Source: Phyllobacterium phragmitis
Lineage (GTDB): Bacteria > Pseudomonadota > Alphaproteobacteria > Rhizobiales > Rhizobiaceae
Direction: 5' to 3'
NCBI RefSeq assembly: GCF_002980495.1
Contig: NZ_PVBR01000006.1
Location: 225,022-289,021, forward strand
Length of the DNA stretch: 64,000 bases
Shown: piece after piece, positions 9,171 through 16,914 of the stretch
How positions within the stretch are numbered: the stretch's first letter is position 1
Layout: each line of letters opens with the position of its first letter
Notes under the pieces: generated by a model
What the model was told of the DNA's origin: nothing
Databases searched by the model: none
The model's input: the letters and a program-made list of their open reading frames with translations, nothing else
Program-made: the position numbers and the translations under genes

Positions 9171-10265
9171 TCAATCGAGTAGAGCGGCAACTATGGCAAG
9201 CCCTTGACGGAGATCTCTCTCCTCGCGGGTTTCGCAGAAAGAAATCCTTAAGCCATTCATAGTGGAGCTCTCGCCTGGTTTGGCTGCAAACTCCTTCCCA
9301 GGGCGGACAAGGACGCCTTCTGACCGCGCTTGCTGTGCGATATCGACCGCATCTCGACTAGTCGGTACCCAAACATGCAACCCACGCGGGAATGCAAGAA
9401 GACCTGGGCGGTCCAATATCTCTGCTACAATTCTTCGCCGCTCGGTTGCTATATCCCGTATTGCTGCAGTAGCTCGTCCGGCTACGCCACTTGAAATCAA
9501 CGCGTGCGCGAGTTCCGCTTGCAATGCCGCAACAAACCACATGGACATCTTTCCGAACCGCGACATGAGTGCCTCGGTACCGGACACATCCGGGGTCGCC
9601 AAGTAGGCGACTCGCAGCCCCATCACGACAGTCTTCGCAAGCCCCATAACATACCACGTCCGCTCAGGAGCGAAGGTGGCGAGGGGGAGTGGCGCGTCCT
9701 CGATCATCAATGCCTGAGCGTCGTCTTCGATGATCTTTACGTCGTATTTTCTTGCGATGCCTACGACCTGTTCCCGACGGCCAATAGGCATCACAGTAGC
9801 AGTAGGGTTCTGCATTGTAGGAATGGTGTAGAGTACCTTTGGTGTGTTGATGCGTTGGCAAACCTCCTCGAGAGCCACGGGGTCGAGTCCTTGCTCGTCC
9901 ATCGGTATGCCCACAATTGGGAAGCCCAACATTCCTGACAACGCTTGCATGTTCGGATATGTCATTTCTTCTGTCAGCAGTGTTCCGTCTTTCCCCACGA
10001 GTTGGTTAAGCAGTAGAAAAAGAATGTTAAGTGTCCCGTTTGTTACCAGAATCCTGTCTGGTGAAGGTTCACTTCCGAGACGCTGCGATAACCATTTTGA
10101 TCCCGTAACGCGATCCTCTTCTGTTCCTCGAGGACGGTTTGTTCGTAAAAGACCGTTAGCACCCGGCAATACGAGCCGGGAAGCAATACGATCGGCAAGG
10201 GATGTCTCGAGTTCGTGTATTACTGGTGGAACAGCCCGTGAGAGATCAATAATCCTGTCGTTCAT
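9171..10265 (-). CDS. PLP-dependent aminotransferase, MocR-like domain without HTH
   Basis: A 364-residue fold-type I aminotransferase. The cofactor lysine is in GLAKTVVMGLRVAYL and the Asn/Asp PLP contacts are in PTMQNPTATVMP and IIEDDAQALM. GGAGG lies eight bases before the ATG. It is a paralogue of the enzyme at 7221, found here inside the PEP mutase operon. Transamination of a phosphonate intermediate (or its reverse) is a reasonable guess. The Ala in place of Ser just before the lysine is a small departure from the usual motif. Confidence 0.85.
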   Translation of the reverse strand: MNDRIIDLSRAVPPVIHELETSLADRIASRLVLPGANGLLRTNRPRGTEEDRVTGSKWLSQRLGSEPSPDRILVTNGTLNILFLLLNQLVGKDGTLLTEEMTYPNMQALSGMLGFPIVGIPMDEQGLDPVALEEVCQRINTPKVLYTIPTMQNPTATVMPIGRREQVVGIARKYDVKIIEDDAQALMIEDAPLPLATFAPERTWYVMGLAKTVVMGLRVAYLATPDVSGTEALMSRFGKMSMWFVAALQAELAHALISSGVAGRATAAIRDIATERRRIVAEILDRPGLLAFPRGLHVWVPTSRDAVDIAQQARSEGVLVRPGKEFAAKPGESSTMNGLRISFCETREERDLRQGLAIVAALLD

Positions 10266-10318
10266 CTTATAACCTCCGATATTAACCGATGGGGCATGAG
10301 GATAGTATGGCAGGCCGT

Positions 10319-10927
10319 TTAAAAAGCTCCGCGTTGCAGGAGGAGGGTGGATGCGACGACAGCAAATGATGTGATCGCTACGTACATCACGCGATTAGGC
10401 GACGGCACACGAATTCGAGCGATATGGGCGACGGCAAGCGCCGCGAACACGAAGTTCATCATCGGCAGAAACGTCTCCTGCGGTACGATGGGCTGAATGA
10501 GGACGAGGGCGGCCAGCAGCGGGATATCGTAGGAGAGTGGCACGCCGAAAAACCGTCCATCCTCCGACTTTCCGAAGTTCGCGAAATAGCTCAATCGAAC
10601 GGCGCCGGCGAGCAGCAGCGCCGATGCTATAAACAGCGACAGCAGCGAGACACTGTTCAGCTGCAGGATTAGAACCGCCGGCAGGATCGCCCCATAGATC
10701 AGGTCGCCGAAGCCATCGAGGCTCTTTCCCATCTTCGCCATGTCCGGGTGCCGGTTCGCTGTCCGACCGGCCACGACGCCGTCGAGGTGGTCGGCGAGGA
10801 CCGCCCACAGTGCGACGGCGACTGCCAGTTCAATCTGACCATCGAGAGCCAGGTACAGGCTCAGCGATGAGCAAATCAGCCCGGCCGTCGTGATGGCATT
10901 TGCCGGATCGACCAAATAACGAAGCAT
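10319..10927 (-). CDS. CDP-alcohol phosphatidyltransferase family protein
   Basis: A 202-residue membrane enzyme with about six hydrophobic segments. The catalytic signature is nearly complete: D46-x2-D49-G50-x2-A53, then G67-x3-D71-x3-D75, with Arg at 55 instead of directly after the Ala. Enzymes of this family move the phosphoalcohol of a CDP- or CMP-activated donor onto a lipid or sugar alcohol. The ATG at 10927 is chosen because GGGAGG stands six bases upstream; the in-frame TTG at 10945 is unlikely. It follows the cytidylyltransferase gene by a few bases. Using CMP-phosphonate as donor to build a phosphonolipid is inferred. Confidence 0.85.
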   Translation of the reverse strand: MLRYLVDPANAITTAGLICSSLSLYLALDGQIELAVAVALWAVLADHLDGVVAGRTANRHPDMAKMGKSLDGFGDLIYGAILPAVLILQLNSVSLLSLFIASALLLAGAVRLSYFANFGKSEDGRFFGVPLSYDIPLLAALVLIQPIVPQETFLPMMNFVFAALAVAHIARIRVPSPNRVMYVAITSFAVVASTLLLQRGAF

Positions 10928-10950
10928 GCTCGTCCTCCCTGGCAAATCCG

Positions 10951-11730
10951 CTAGCAGGCCAACTCACGGGCGGTGATGAACATCGCTTCGGCGATGCGAA
11001 GGTCCGCCTCGCTGTCGATCTCGTACCACCGCACGTCATCGCAACGGGCTGCCGCGATCTGGAGGCCCTTGCGCTCGACCAGATGCGAAAGAAGCTCTTC
11101 AGTATAGGATGTCACGGCGCCGCAACTGATGAGATCGTCCAGATACGGAACGATCATCTTGCGCAGATCATCGCCGGAAAAGCGGATGAGATTCATCGTC
11201 TTGAAGAGCTGAGGGAGCCCTTCCACGAGGTTCTCCGCTGTTTGCTTCATCCGCACCTCGACGATGTTGCCGGTGTCGCTCAGAATTACCGCTGAACCTT
11301 CCATCGATCGGTCGAATGGCGCCACGGCCGCGACGTTGCCCGTCTCATAGAGGGACAGTTTGCGCAGTGCGTCGATTTCGAAGAAGACATCGCCTTCGAG
11401 CAGGTAGGTGTCGCCCGATAGAAGCGCGTGGCGGGCCAGCCACAGCGAATAGGCACTGCCCGTCTTGTCGAAGACGTTCGACTCCACATAGCTGATCGCA
11501 ATATTGCCGAACCGGCTGCCACAGGAATACTGGATGGCGTCCTTCCGGTAGCCAACGACGATCGTGACGTCGTCGACACCGAGCGCTTCGAGATTACGCA
11601 ACGCGTTGTGCAGGATCGGTGTCCCATTCACTTCAACAAGCGGCTTGGGCCGCAGATCGGTGAGCGGCCGAAGCCGGGACCCGAAGCCAGCGGCCAATAT
11701 CACGGCCTTGGTCGGAAAATGCATCGTCAT
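10951..11730 (-). CDS. NTP transferase, LicC/PntC-like cytidylyltransferase
   Basis: A 259-residue nucleotidyltransferase. The N-terminus AVILAAGFGSRLRPLTDLRP is the nucleotide-binding signature, LLEGDVFF supplies the metal Asp, and the C-terminal WYEIDSEADLRIAE block is typical of LicC (phosphocholine) and PntC (2-aminoethylphosphonate) cytidylyltransferases. The ATG at 11730 overlaps the preceding stop (ATGA); a longer in-frame reading would run back through the aminotransferase gene. Sitting between PEP mutase/aminotransferase and a CDP-alcohol transferase, it most likely makes a CMP-phosphonate. Confidence 0.85.
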   Translation of the reverse strand: MTMHFPTKAVILAAGFGSRLRPLTDLRPKPLVEVNGTPILHNALRNLEALGVDDVTIVVGYRKDAIQYSCGSRFGNIAISYVESNVFDKTGSAYSLWLARHALLSGDTYLLEGDVFFEIDALRKLSLYETGNVAAVAPFDRSMEGSAVILSDTGNIVEVRMKQTAENLVEGLPQLFKTMNLIRFSGDDLRKMIVPYLDDLISCGAVTSYTEELLSHLVERKGLQIAAARCDDVRWYEIDSEADLRIAEAMFITARELAC

Positions 11731-12968
11731 AACAATTCCCTTTCTTTTATTTCGGCTTCGGGCGGAGCCCCATAGCTCCAGGCGTTGAGAAACTCGACCA
11801 GGCGGTCGAGGCCTTCCGGCAATCGATCCGGCGGAATGCCGTAGGAAAGGCGCATGCCGTAGGGATCCCCGAAGGCAGTTCCGGAAACCGTCGCCACGCC
11901 CGCCTTGGCGATCAGCTCGCGAACCAGCAGATCGACGTCGCGATCGCCGATCACGAGGTTCCACGGCTCAGGCGCGACCAGGTTCTTGACGTCGAGATAG
12001 AAATAGAAGCCACCCATCGCTGTCGGCACCGGGATGCGAGACAGCCCTGAAAGCACCCTGATACCGATCTCACGGGCGGAGGAGAGTTGCTTCTGCAGCC
12101 CCGCTTCGAATGACCCGTCTGTGTTCTGCAAATGGTGCAACGCCGCGTGCTGTGCGATCACGTTTGGATTCGACGTGGTATGGGATTGCAGGGCCTTCAC
12201 GGCGCTAACGAGATAGTCCGGTCCGGCGAGATAACCGATCCGCCATCCGGTCAGAGCGAGTGCCTTGCTGAAGGCATTGACGATCACCGTGCGAGAGCGC
12301 ACCTCTGGAATGACCGAAACGATCGGATGGTGGCCAACATCCGTATGGATGAAATCCCGATAACACTCATCGAAGATGATCCAGAGGTCGCGCTCAATCG
12401 CGAGCTCGCCAAGCGCGCGCAAGAGCGCCGCATCATAGACCGTACCGGTCGGATTGTTCGGCGTGTTGACGACGATCGCCCGTGTCCGCGCGGTGACGGC
12501 GGCCGAAATATCTTCGATGCGAGGCACGAAACCGTTGGCCCGTGTATCGACATGAACGGGCACACCGCCCGCGATCTGCACCTGTGCCGGAAAGGTCGTC
12601 CAGTAGGGCGCGGGAATAATGACCTCGTCGCCCGGATTGAGCAGCACCATGGCGGCATTAAACAAAGCTTGCTTGGCGCCGGTCGTCACCGCAATCTCGC
12701 TTGCTCCCCAGTTCTGGCCGGTTTCAGCGGTCAGCTTGCGGGCAAGCGCCTCACGCAATTCCATCACCCCGATCGTGTCGGTGTAGCGGTTGATGCCCTT
12801 GTCGATTGCGGCAATCGCGCCATCACGGATTGTCGGCGCCAGGCCGGTCCATATTTCGCCAGCTGTCAGATCGACCACTTGAATACCGGCGTCAGAGGCC
12901 TCTTTTGCGGCGGCGCGCGCTGCCGCCGTTCCCGACCCTTTGAGCATGGCTGTCCGTTGCGCAAGCAT
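11727..12968 (-). CDS. aspartate-aminotransferase-like PLP enzyme
   Basis: A 413-residue class I/II aminotransferase. Visible motifs are the NNPTGTVYD cofactor loop, FDECYRDF, the PLP lysine in NAFSKALALTGWRIGYLAGP and a C-terminal YGMRLSYG substrate Arg block. It is 56 bp downstream of PEP mutase and overlaps the cytidylyltransferase start. With no phosphonopyruvate decarboxylase in the operon, direct transamination of phosphonopyruvate to phosphonoalanine would pull the unfavourable PEP mutase equilibrium forward. That role is inferred from context. Confidence 0.85.
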   Translation of the reverse strand: MLAQRTAMLKGSGTAAARAAAKEASDAGIQVVDLTAGEIWTGLAPTIRDGAIAAIDKGINRYTDTIGVMELREALARKLTAETGQNWGASEIAVTTGAKQALFNAAMVLLNPGDEVIIPAPYWTTFPAQVQIAGGVPVHVDTRANGFVPRIEDISAAVTARTRAIVVNTPNNPTGTVYDAALLRALGELAIERDLWIIFDECYRDFIHTDVGHHPIVSVIPEVRSRTVIVNAFSKALALTGWRIGYLAGPDYLVSAVKALQSHTTSNPNVIAQHAALHHLQNTDGSFEAGLQKQLSSAREIGIRVLSGLSRIPVPTAMGGFYFYLDVKNLVAPEPWNLVIGDRDVDLLVRELIAKAGVATVSGTAFGDPYGMRLSYGIPPDRLPEGLDRLVEFLNAWSYGAPPEAEIKERELL

Positions 12969-13024
12969 GTGCGCCTCCTGCTAGTTTATCGTTGTGTCGA
13001 AATGAGCTGGCCTGTTCGGCCAGT

Positions 13025-14023
13025 TCAGCCGTGTTTGGGCAGATATCGCTCTTCTGCGGCCGCCAGCTCGTCATATCCGAGAAGGCGGAAAACCTCGTCG
13101 AGCGTTGCAACATCCGGTTCGATGCCTGCGATGCTTTCCTCGGCGATAATCCGGCCGCAAATCTGACGCATGCCGGCGACGGCCGCGCGCATGGCATGGT
13201 TCGCCCAGATAACCGTCGAGATGCCGGCGTCGCGATAAGCTGCAACCGGCGTCTTGTAATATTTCGTCGGGACGATCACGACTGGCAGCTTGTTCTGCCA
13301 TTGGTCCGCAAAGGCCAGGATCTCGTCGGGGACGCTTTTGCGGGAATGGATCAGGATCGCATCCGCGCCGGCTGCCGCATAGGCTTCGGCGCGCATGAGC
13401 GCTTCCTCGAGGCCGTAGCCCGCTATCAGCGCCTCGATCCGGGCAACCAGTATGAGATCGTCTCCGGTCGTATCCTTCACGGCCTTGAGGCGCCCCGAAA
13501 ATTCATCAATGTCAGCGAGGGGATGGCGATCGCCGACGAACGAATTCATCTTTGGGAAGCCTTTGTCTTCCAGGCAGACGCCGGCCGCTCCCCGTTGCAG
13601 GAGCTTAGCAGCCAGCAAACGGGCATTGTTGAAATTGCCGAAGCCGCTGTCGCCGTCGACCAGGATCGGCAGCCCACTGGCATCGGCCATGCGGCCGACC
13701 ACCTCGACGACATCGGTCCAACTCGCCTCGTTGGCGTCCCGATAGCCAAGGCTCGCCGAAATCGAGAGCCCTGAAGCCCAGAGCCCTGCAAATCCCGCCT
13801 GTCGTGCAATGGCGGCCGACAGGCCATCATGCGCTTCCATCAGGAATGACAGGTCTGGTGATGTAATCAGCCGACGCAACGCATCGGTCGGATCGTCCAC
13901 GCGGCCGATGCTCTTCGGAATGAACGCAGCGATCCCCGATGCCGCTCGCGCATGTCGTTCCTCATCGGCATGCGCGAGCTTTGTTCCCTGTGACGGAATC
14001 TCTCCTGTTGAAGAATTCAGCAT
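13025..14023 (-). CDS. pepM: phosphoenolpyruvate mutase
   Basis: A 332-residue TIM-barrel enzyme of the isocitrate lyase/PEP mutase superfamily. The PEP mutase signature EDK-x5-NS is present exactly (E152 D153 K154, N160 S161), which separates it from phosphonopyruvate hydrolases and lyases. Metal-binding Asps lie in LVDGDSGFG (123-128). It converts PEP to phosphonopyruvate, forming the C-P bond that starts almost all phosphonate biosynthesis. The ATG at 14023 has AGGAGG six bases upstream; the GTG two codons earlier lies between them. An extension of about 45 residues precedes the usual catalytic start. It is the first gene of the six-gene operon and diverges from a GntR regulator. Confidence 0.93.
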   Translation of the reverse strand: MLNSSTGEIPSQGTKLAHADEERHARAASGIAAFIPKSIGRVDDPTDALRRLITSPDLSFLMEAHDGLSAAIARQAGFAGLWASGLSISASLGYRDANEASWTDVVEVVGRMADASGLPILVDGDSGFGNFNNARLLAAKLLQRGAAGVCLEDKGFPKMNSFVGDRHPLADIDEFSGRLKAVKDTTGDDLILVARIEALIAGYGLEEALMRAEAYAAAGADAILIHSRKSVPDEILAFADQWQNKLPVVIVPTKYYKTPVAAYRDAGISTVIWANHAMRAAVAGMRQICGRIIAEESIAGIEPDVATLDEVFRLLGYDELAAAEERYLPKHG

Positions 14024-14082
14024 TGTCACACCTCCTTCATAGAGAAATGTTCTAATAAAAAGTTGAGGTAATCAAGTGGTAT

Positions 14083-14202
14083 CGGAATATATCGGAAAAT
14101 GTATTCCGTGAAGTGTGAGCGTAAGTGTGATGTGGCTGCAAACGTTCAGTAAAGAGTATGCATCTATAAATATAAGTAGGAATATATTTATAGATATATT
14201 CC
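14083..14202. promoter_or_regulatory. repeated GGAATATAT half-sites between pepM and the GntR gene
   Basis: GGAATATAT occurs at 14084-14092 and 14179-14187, with its exact reverse complement at 14194-14202. The last two form a 9-bp inverted repeat with a 6-base spacer. A second dyad, CGGAATA...TATTCCG, spans 14083-14108. The 260-bp divergent region is strongly AT-rich compared with its flanks. These are good candidates for operators of the adjacent GntR protein; binding is inferred. Confidence 0.5.
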
Positions 14203-14283
14203 AGAATGGCATTCTCCGCGTGTTAAGCACTGTTCTCGCGATGGCGCAGGCGGGCGCAGCGCAAGATGCGAGGAGGCTTTTGT

Positions 14284-14997
14284 ATGCTTGAGGAAGGACC
14301 TGATGCACGCGATAGTGACACCGGACACAACAGTAAAGCCGGTCAGCTATATGGGCAGCTGAAGTCGTTGTTCGTTCTTCAGAAGCTTCCTCCAGGCACA
14401 CGTTTGGAAATGGCGAGCGTCGCAAAGCGGTTCGGGGTCAGCATCACGCCGGTTCGGGAAGCGCTGATCCTGCTGGCCAACGAGAGAATTATCGCAAAGG
14501 ACTCCAACAGAAGCTACGTGACGCGTCCGTTGGTGGCCCAGGAGGTCCGGGACGACTATGAAGCTGCGTTCATGACAGCCTGCTACTGCATAGAGAACCG
14601 CACAGCGCACTTCGAGGCGACTGGCCTGCGGGTTGGCAGTGCGCAGGCGACCTCACAATGGGGCGTGTCCGATCGGTTGCGCTCAATATGCCAGACCATC
14701 GAATTGCTCTATGAGCGCATCGCCGGGCTCATCGGCAATGAGCGGTTGGAGCGGCAAATGCTGGAGTTCAACGATCGTACGCACTACGTAAGGCAGCTCG
14801 ACATGCGTAACGAGAAACGGCACCAGGAAACAGCGGTAGCAATGAATGAGCTAGTCACGTTGCTTGAGGCAGGAGACGCACAATCAGCTATCGCCAATCT
14901 CAAACAGCAGTTCCGTAGGAAGCATGAATTGATCCCAACACTCGTAAGAGAAGGGAATCTCGCTGCTCTGGAGAGCGTTAATTTGTTTGCCGAATAA
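14284..14997 (+). CDS. GntR-family regulator (FCD-like effector domain)
   Basis: A 237-residue protein starting at an ATG seven bases after AGGAGG. Residues of about 15-80 form the GntR winged helix-turn-helix (GQLYGQLKSLFVLQKLPPG then FGVSITPVREALILLANERI). The remaining roughly 150 residues are a helical effector domain of the FCD class. It diverges from the PEP mutase operon across an AT-rich region with repeated half-sites, so it probably controls that operon. The effector is unknown. Confidence 0.88.
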   Translation: MLEEGPDARDSDTGHNSKAGQLYGQLKSLFVLQKLPPGTRLEMASVAKRFGVSITPVREALILLANERIIAKDSNRSYVTRPLVAQEVRDDYEAAFMTACYCIENRTAHFEATGLRVGSAQATSQWGVSDRLRSICQTIELLYERIAGLIGNERLERQMLEFNDRTHYVRQLDMRNEKRHQETAVAMNELVTLLEAGDAQSAIANLKQQFRRKHELIPTLVREGNLAALESVNLFAE

Positions 14998-15045
14998 CCG
15001 TGAATTCAGCCCCCAAAAAAGACAATACAAGGATCTTCTATCTCG

Positions 15046-15543
15046 ATGAACAGAGAATCTGACCCGATGTCCAGACCAGTGGCCAACTCTCTTCGAGACG
15101 AGTTCGGAATGGCGCGGGCAATCCTCGAATACAGTCTCCGCGAGAATATTGCCGGTTTCACGTTATCCGGGCTAAAGATACCACGCATCCTCCAGACTTG
15201 GCGGCCGGGCTCAGAATTGCCCCCTGCGGACGAGTTTGCACTCGAGGTCGCCATCTACCAGGAGCACCTTGGGGATAGAATCGCAGCACTTTCCTGCAAT
15301 CGGAAAATGCTGCAGGAGATTTGGCGTTTCAATGAAGCCACGCGAGAGTTCCGCGAACTTGAGTTGACGATACCTGAAGCTGCTCGGGAAGTTCTGGACC
15401 AACTGGCGAACCTCGTGAACGCCCTTTTTGATCAGGATAGGTCGGCCGCAATCAGATCCCTCGCACATTGCCAGAACCGACGGTATGATCTTGTCGAGGA
15501 AATCGCCCACAAATTGTCACCCCCCGAAGCCATGCACGCCTGA
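15046..15543 (+). CDS. HTH-less protein resembling the effector domain of the adjacent GntR regulator
   Basis: A 165-residue all-helical protein with no recognisable DNA-binding domain. Its middle and C-terminal parts (around RFNEATREFRELEL and the later LVNALFDQDRSAAIRSLAHC) line up with the matching segments of the GntR neighbour (LEFNDRTHYVRQLDM; LVTLLEAGDAQSAIANLKQQ). It starts 48 bp after that gene ends. It could be a degenerate duplicate or a partner that forms heterodimers with the regulator. A second ATG at 15067 is possible. Confidence 0.6.
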   Translation: MNRESDPMSRPVANSLRDEFGMARAILEYSLRENIAGFTLSGLKIPRILQTWRPGSELPPADEFALEVAIYQEHLGDRIAALSCNRKMLQEIWRFNEATREFRELELTIPEAAREVLDQLANLVNALFDQDRSAAIRSLAHCQNRRYDLVEEIAHKLSPPEAMHA

Positions 15544-15547
15544 CATA

Positions 15548-16312
15548 TTATAGTTCGGCTGTGGGGGCGAGGCTGTTTACGTGAGCAAGAAACGGAAAAG
15601 CTCGACGCTCGTTCAGCGATATGGGTATTCTGTAGATGTTGTCGCCGACCGGAACGATGCCTTTTATCACGACAGAGCCTATCTCCCTTGTGTTCCGCAC
15701 ATGAAGACCGTCGCAGGTCAGCCTACCGAGACTGCCGATCTGCACGGTTCTATAGAATCCTGGCCGCCCGGGCCATGAAAAGGGCTGCGATCGCTCATCG
15801 AAATCGATTTCGTTGGCAGCGGCCCAGCTGCTCTCGACCGGAAGGTGCTTCTCCACCAATCGTTGCACTTGGTGCTGCAACAGCGACGTGCTCATAGCCG
15901 TGCTGTCGACCAGGAAATCGATGCTGCCTTCGCCAAGCCCAACCCGTCCTCCGACAACTCTGAACGGAAACGCTGCCGAAACGGCATGAAGGGCTGTATG
16001 CGTCCGCATCAACGTGTGACGCCGCGCCCGATCGATTCTGACAACCACACTGTCCCCATGAGCCAGACCGTGCCCGTCATCCGAAAGAACGTGGCCCAAT
16101 TCGGGGGCAACGGACCCAATCCAAACCCCACGGACAATGGAAAATGAATTGCCGTCAAATCGGGTTAGCGACGCACAATCGCGGGGCGTTACGCCAATCC
16201 CGGGATAGTAGACTGTTCGGTCAAGGACGACGAGATTGCCATTGATCGCTTTTATCGTCCCGCGAATCTCAACTTGATAGGCATCTGTGAGAAATCGCAA
16301 CTCCGTGGCCAT
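15548..16312 (-). CDS. AlaX-type alanyl-tRNA editing protein
   Basis: A 254-residue stand-alone relative of the AlaRS editing domain. The zinc/catalytic motifs are present: HTALH (H105, H109) and CDGLH (C200, H204), after an N-terminal barrel with a YYPGIGVTPRD segment in place of the usual FYPxGGGQPxD. Such proteins hydrolyse Ser- or Gly-tRNA(Ala) in trans. The ATG at 16312 follows a purine-rich GGAGGGGGACAGG stretch. Its presence beside a putative phosphonoalanine operon raises the idea that it protects against mischarging by an alanine analogue. That is speculation. Confidence 0.8.
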   Translation of the reverse strand: MATELRFLTDAYQVEIRGTIKAINGNLVVLDRTVYYPGIGVTPRDCASLTRFDGNSFSIVRGVWIGSVAPELGHVLSDDGHGLAHGDSVVVRIDRARRHTLMRTHTALHAVSAAFPFRVVGGRVGLGEGSIDFLVDSTAMSTSLLQHQVQRLVEKHLPVESSWAAANEIDFDERSQPFSWPGRPGFYRTVQIGSLGRLTCDGLHVRNTREIGSVVIKGIVPVGDNIYRIPISLNERRAFPFLAHVNSLAPTAEL

Positions 16313-16652
16313 CCTGTCCCCCTCCCGGCACCCGACCACAATGCTCCACCGCGTCCACAGGACGCTTTCCGATAACAAGGAAACGATCCGGACTCGTATG
16401 ACGGCATTCAGTCAGACCTACCACGCTAAGGCATCAATCCGCCTTCGAACAAGTCCGGTTCCCAGCACCTTTCTCACATGATTGTGATAGGAATCGGCGC
16501 GGCCATGGCGCCTGACTCATTTCTGATCGCCGCACTGAGCCCCGTCGGGGCAGAGTAGCTTACGAGAGAGCTGTAGGACAACCTGTGGTTTTTCACAGAT
16601 TGACAAACTACTTGCGGCCGATCTCGCCATGGGCCGGTTTGCCGGTTAGTCC
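16313..16652. other. intergenic region without supported gene
   Basis: About 340 bases with no convincing coding sequence on either strand; short frames here lack ribosome sites and recognisable motifs. It lies between the AlaX gene and a possible HipA remnant and may mark the edge of the phosphonate region. Confidence 0.5.
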
Positions 16653-16862
16653 TCATTCCGACCCGTCAAGGAGCCTAACATGATCATAAACTCTGTCTCC
16701 GGCTCGCCGCCTTGCTTTCCGTCCCCTCCGCCCGGTGATGCGTATCGCAGGGTCTTTCATGTCTCGTAGGGAGGCATACGCATAATTCAACGCTCCGGCG
16801 TCGTCCTGACACAAGATGCCGGCTCTTGTGTCGCCCAAATAAACATTTTGCATGTTACCCAT
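16653..16862 (-). pseudogene. possible HipA N-terminal fragment
   Basis: A short frame starting MGNMQNVYLGDTRAGILCQD and continuing DAGALNYAYASL resembles the N-terminal subdomain of HipA kinases (VYLxxxxVGxLxQDDxGxLxFxY). After about 45 residues the similarity ends in an Arg-rich tail and a stop. HipA is about 400-440 residues, so this would be a remnant. No HipB antitoxin is visible next to it. The match is by eye and weak. Confidence 0.35.
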
Positions 16863-16914
16863 GGGTGCCATCCCGCGGTTTGCGGATGGACAGGTTGCCG
16901 AACGCCAGTGTTGT

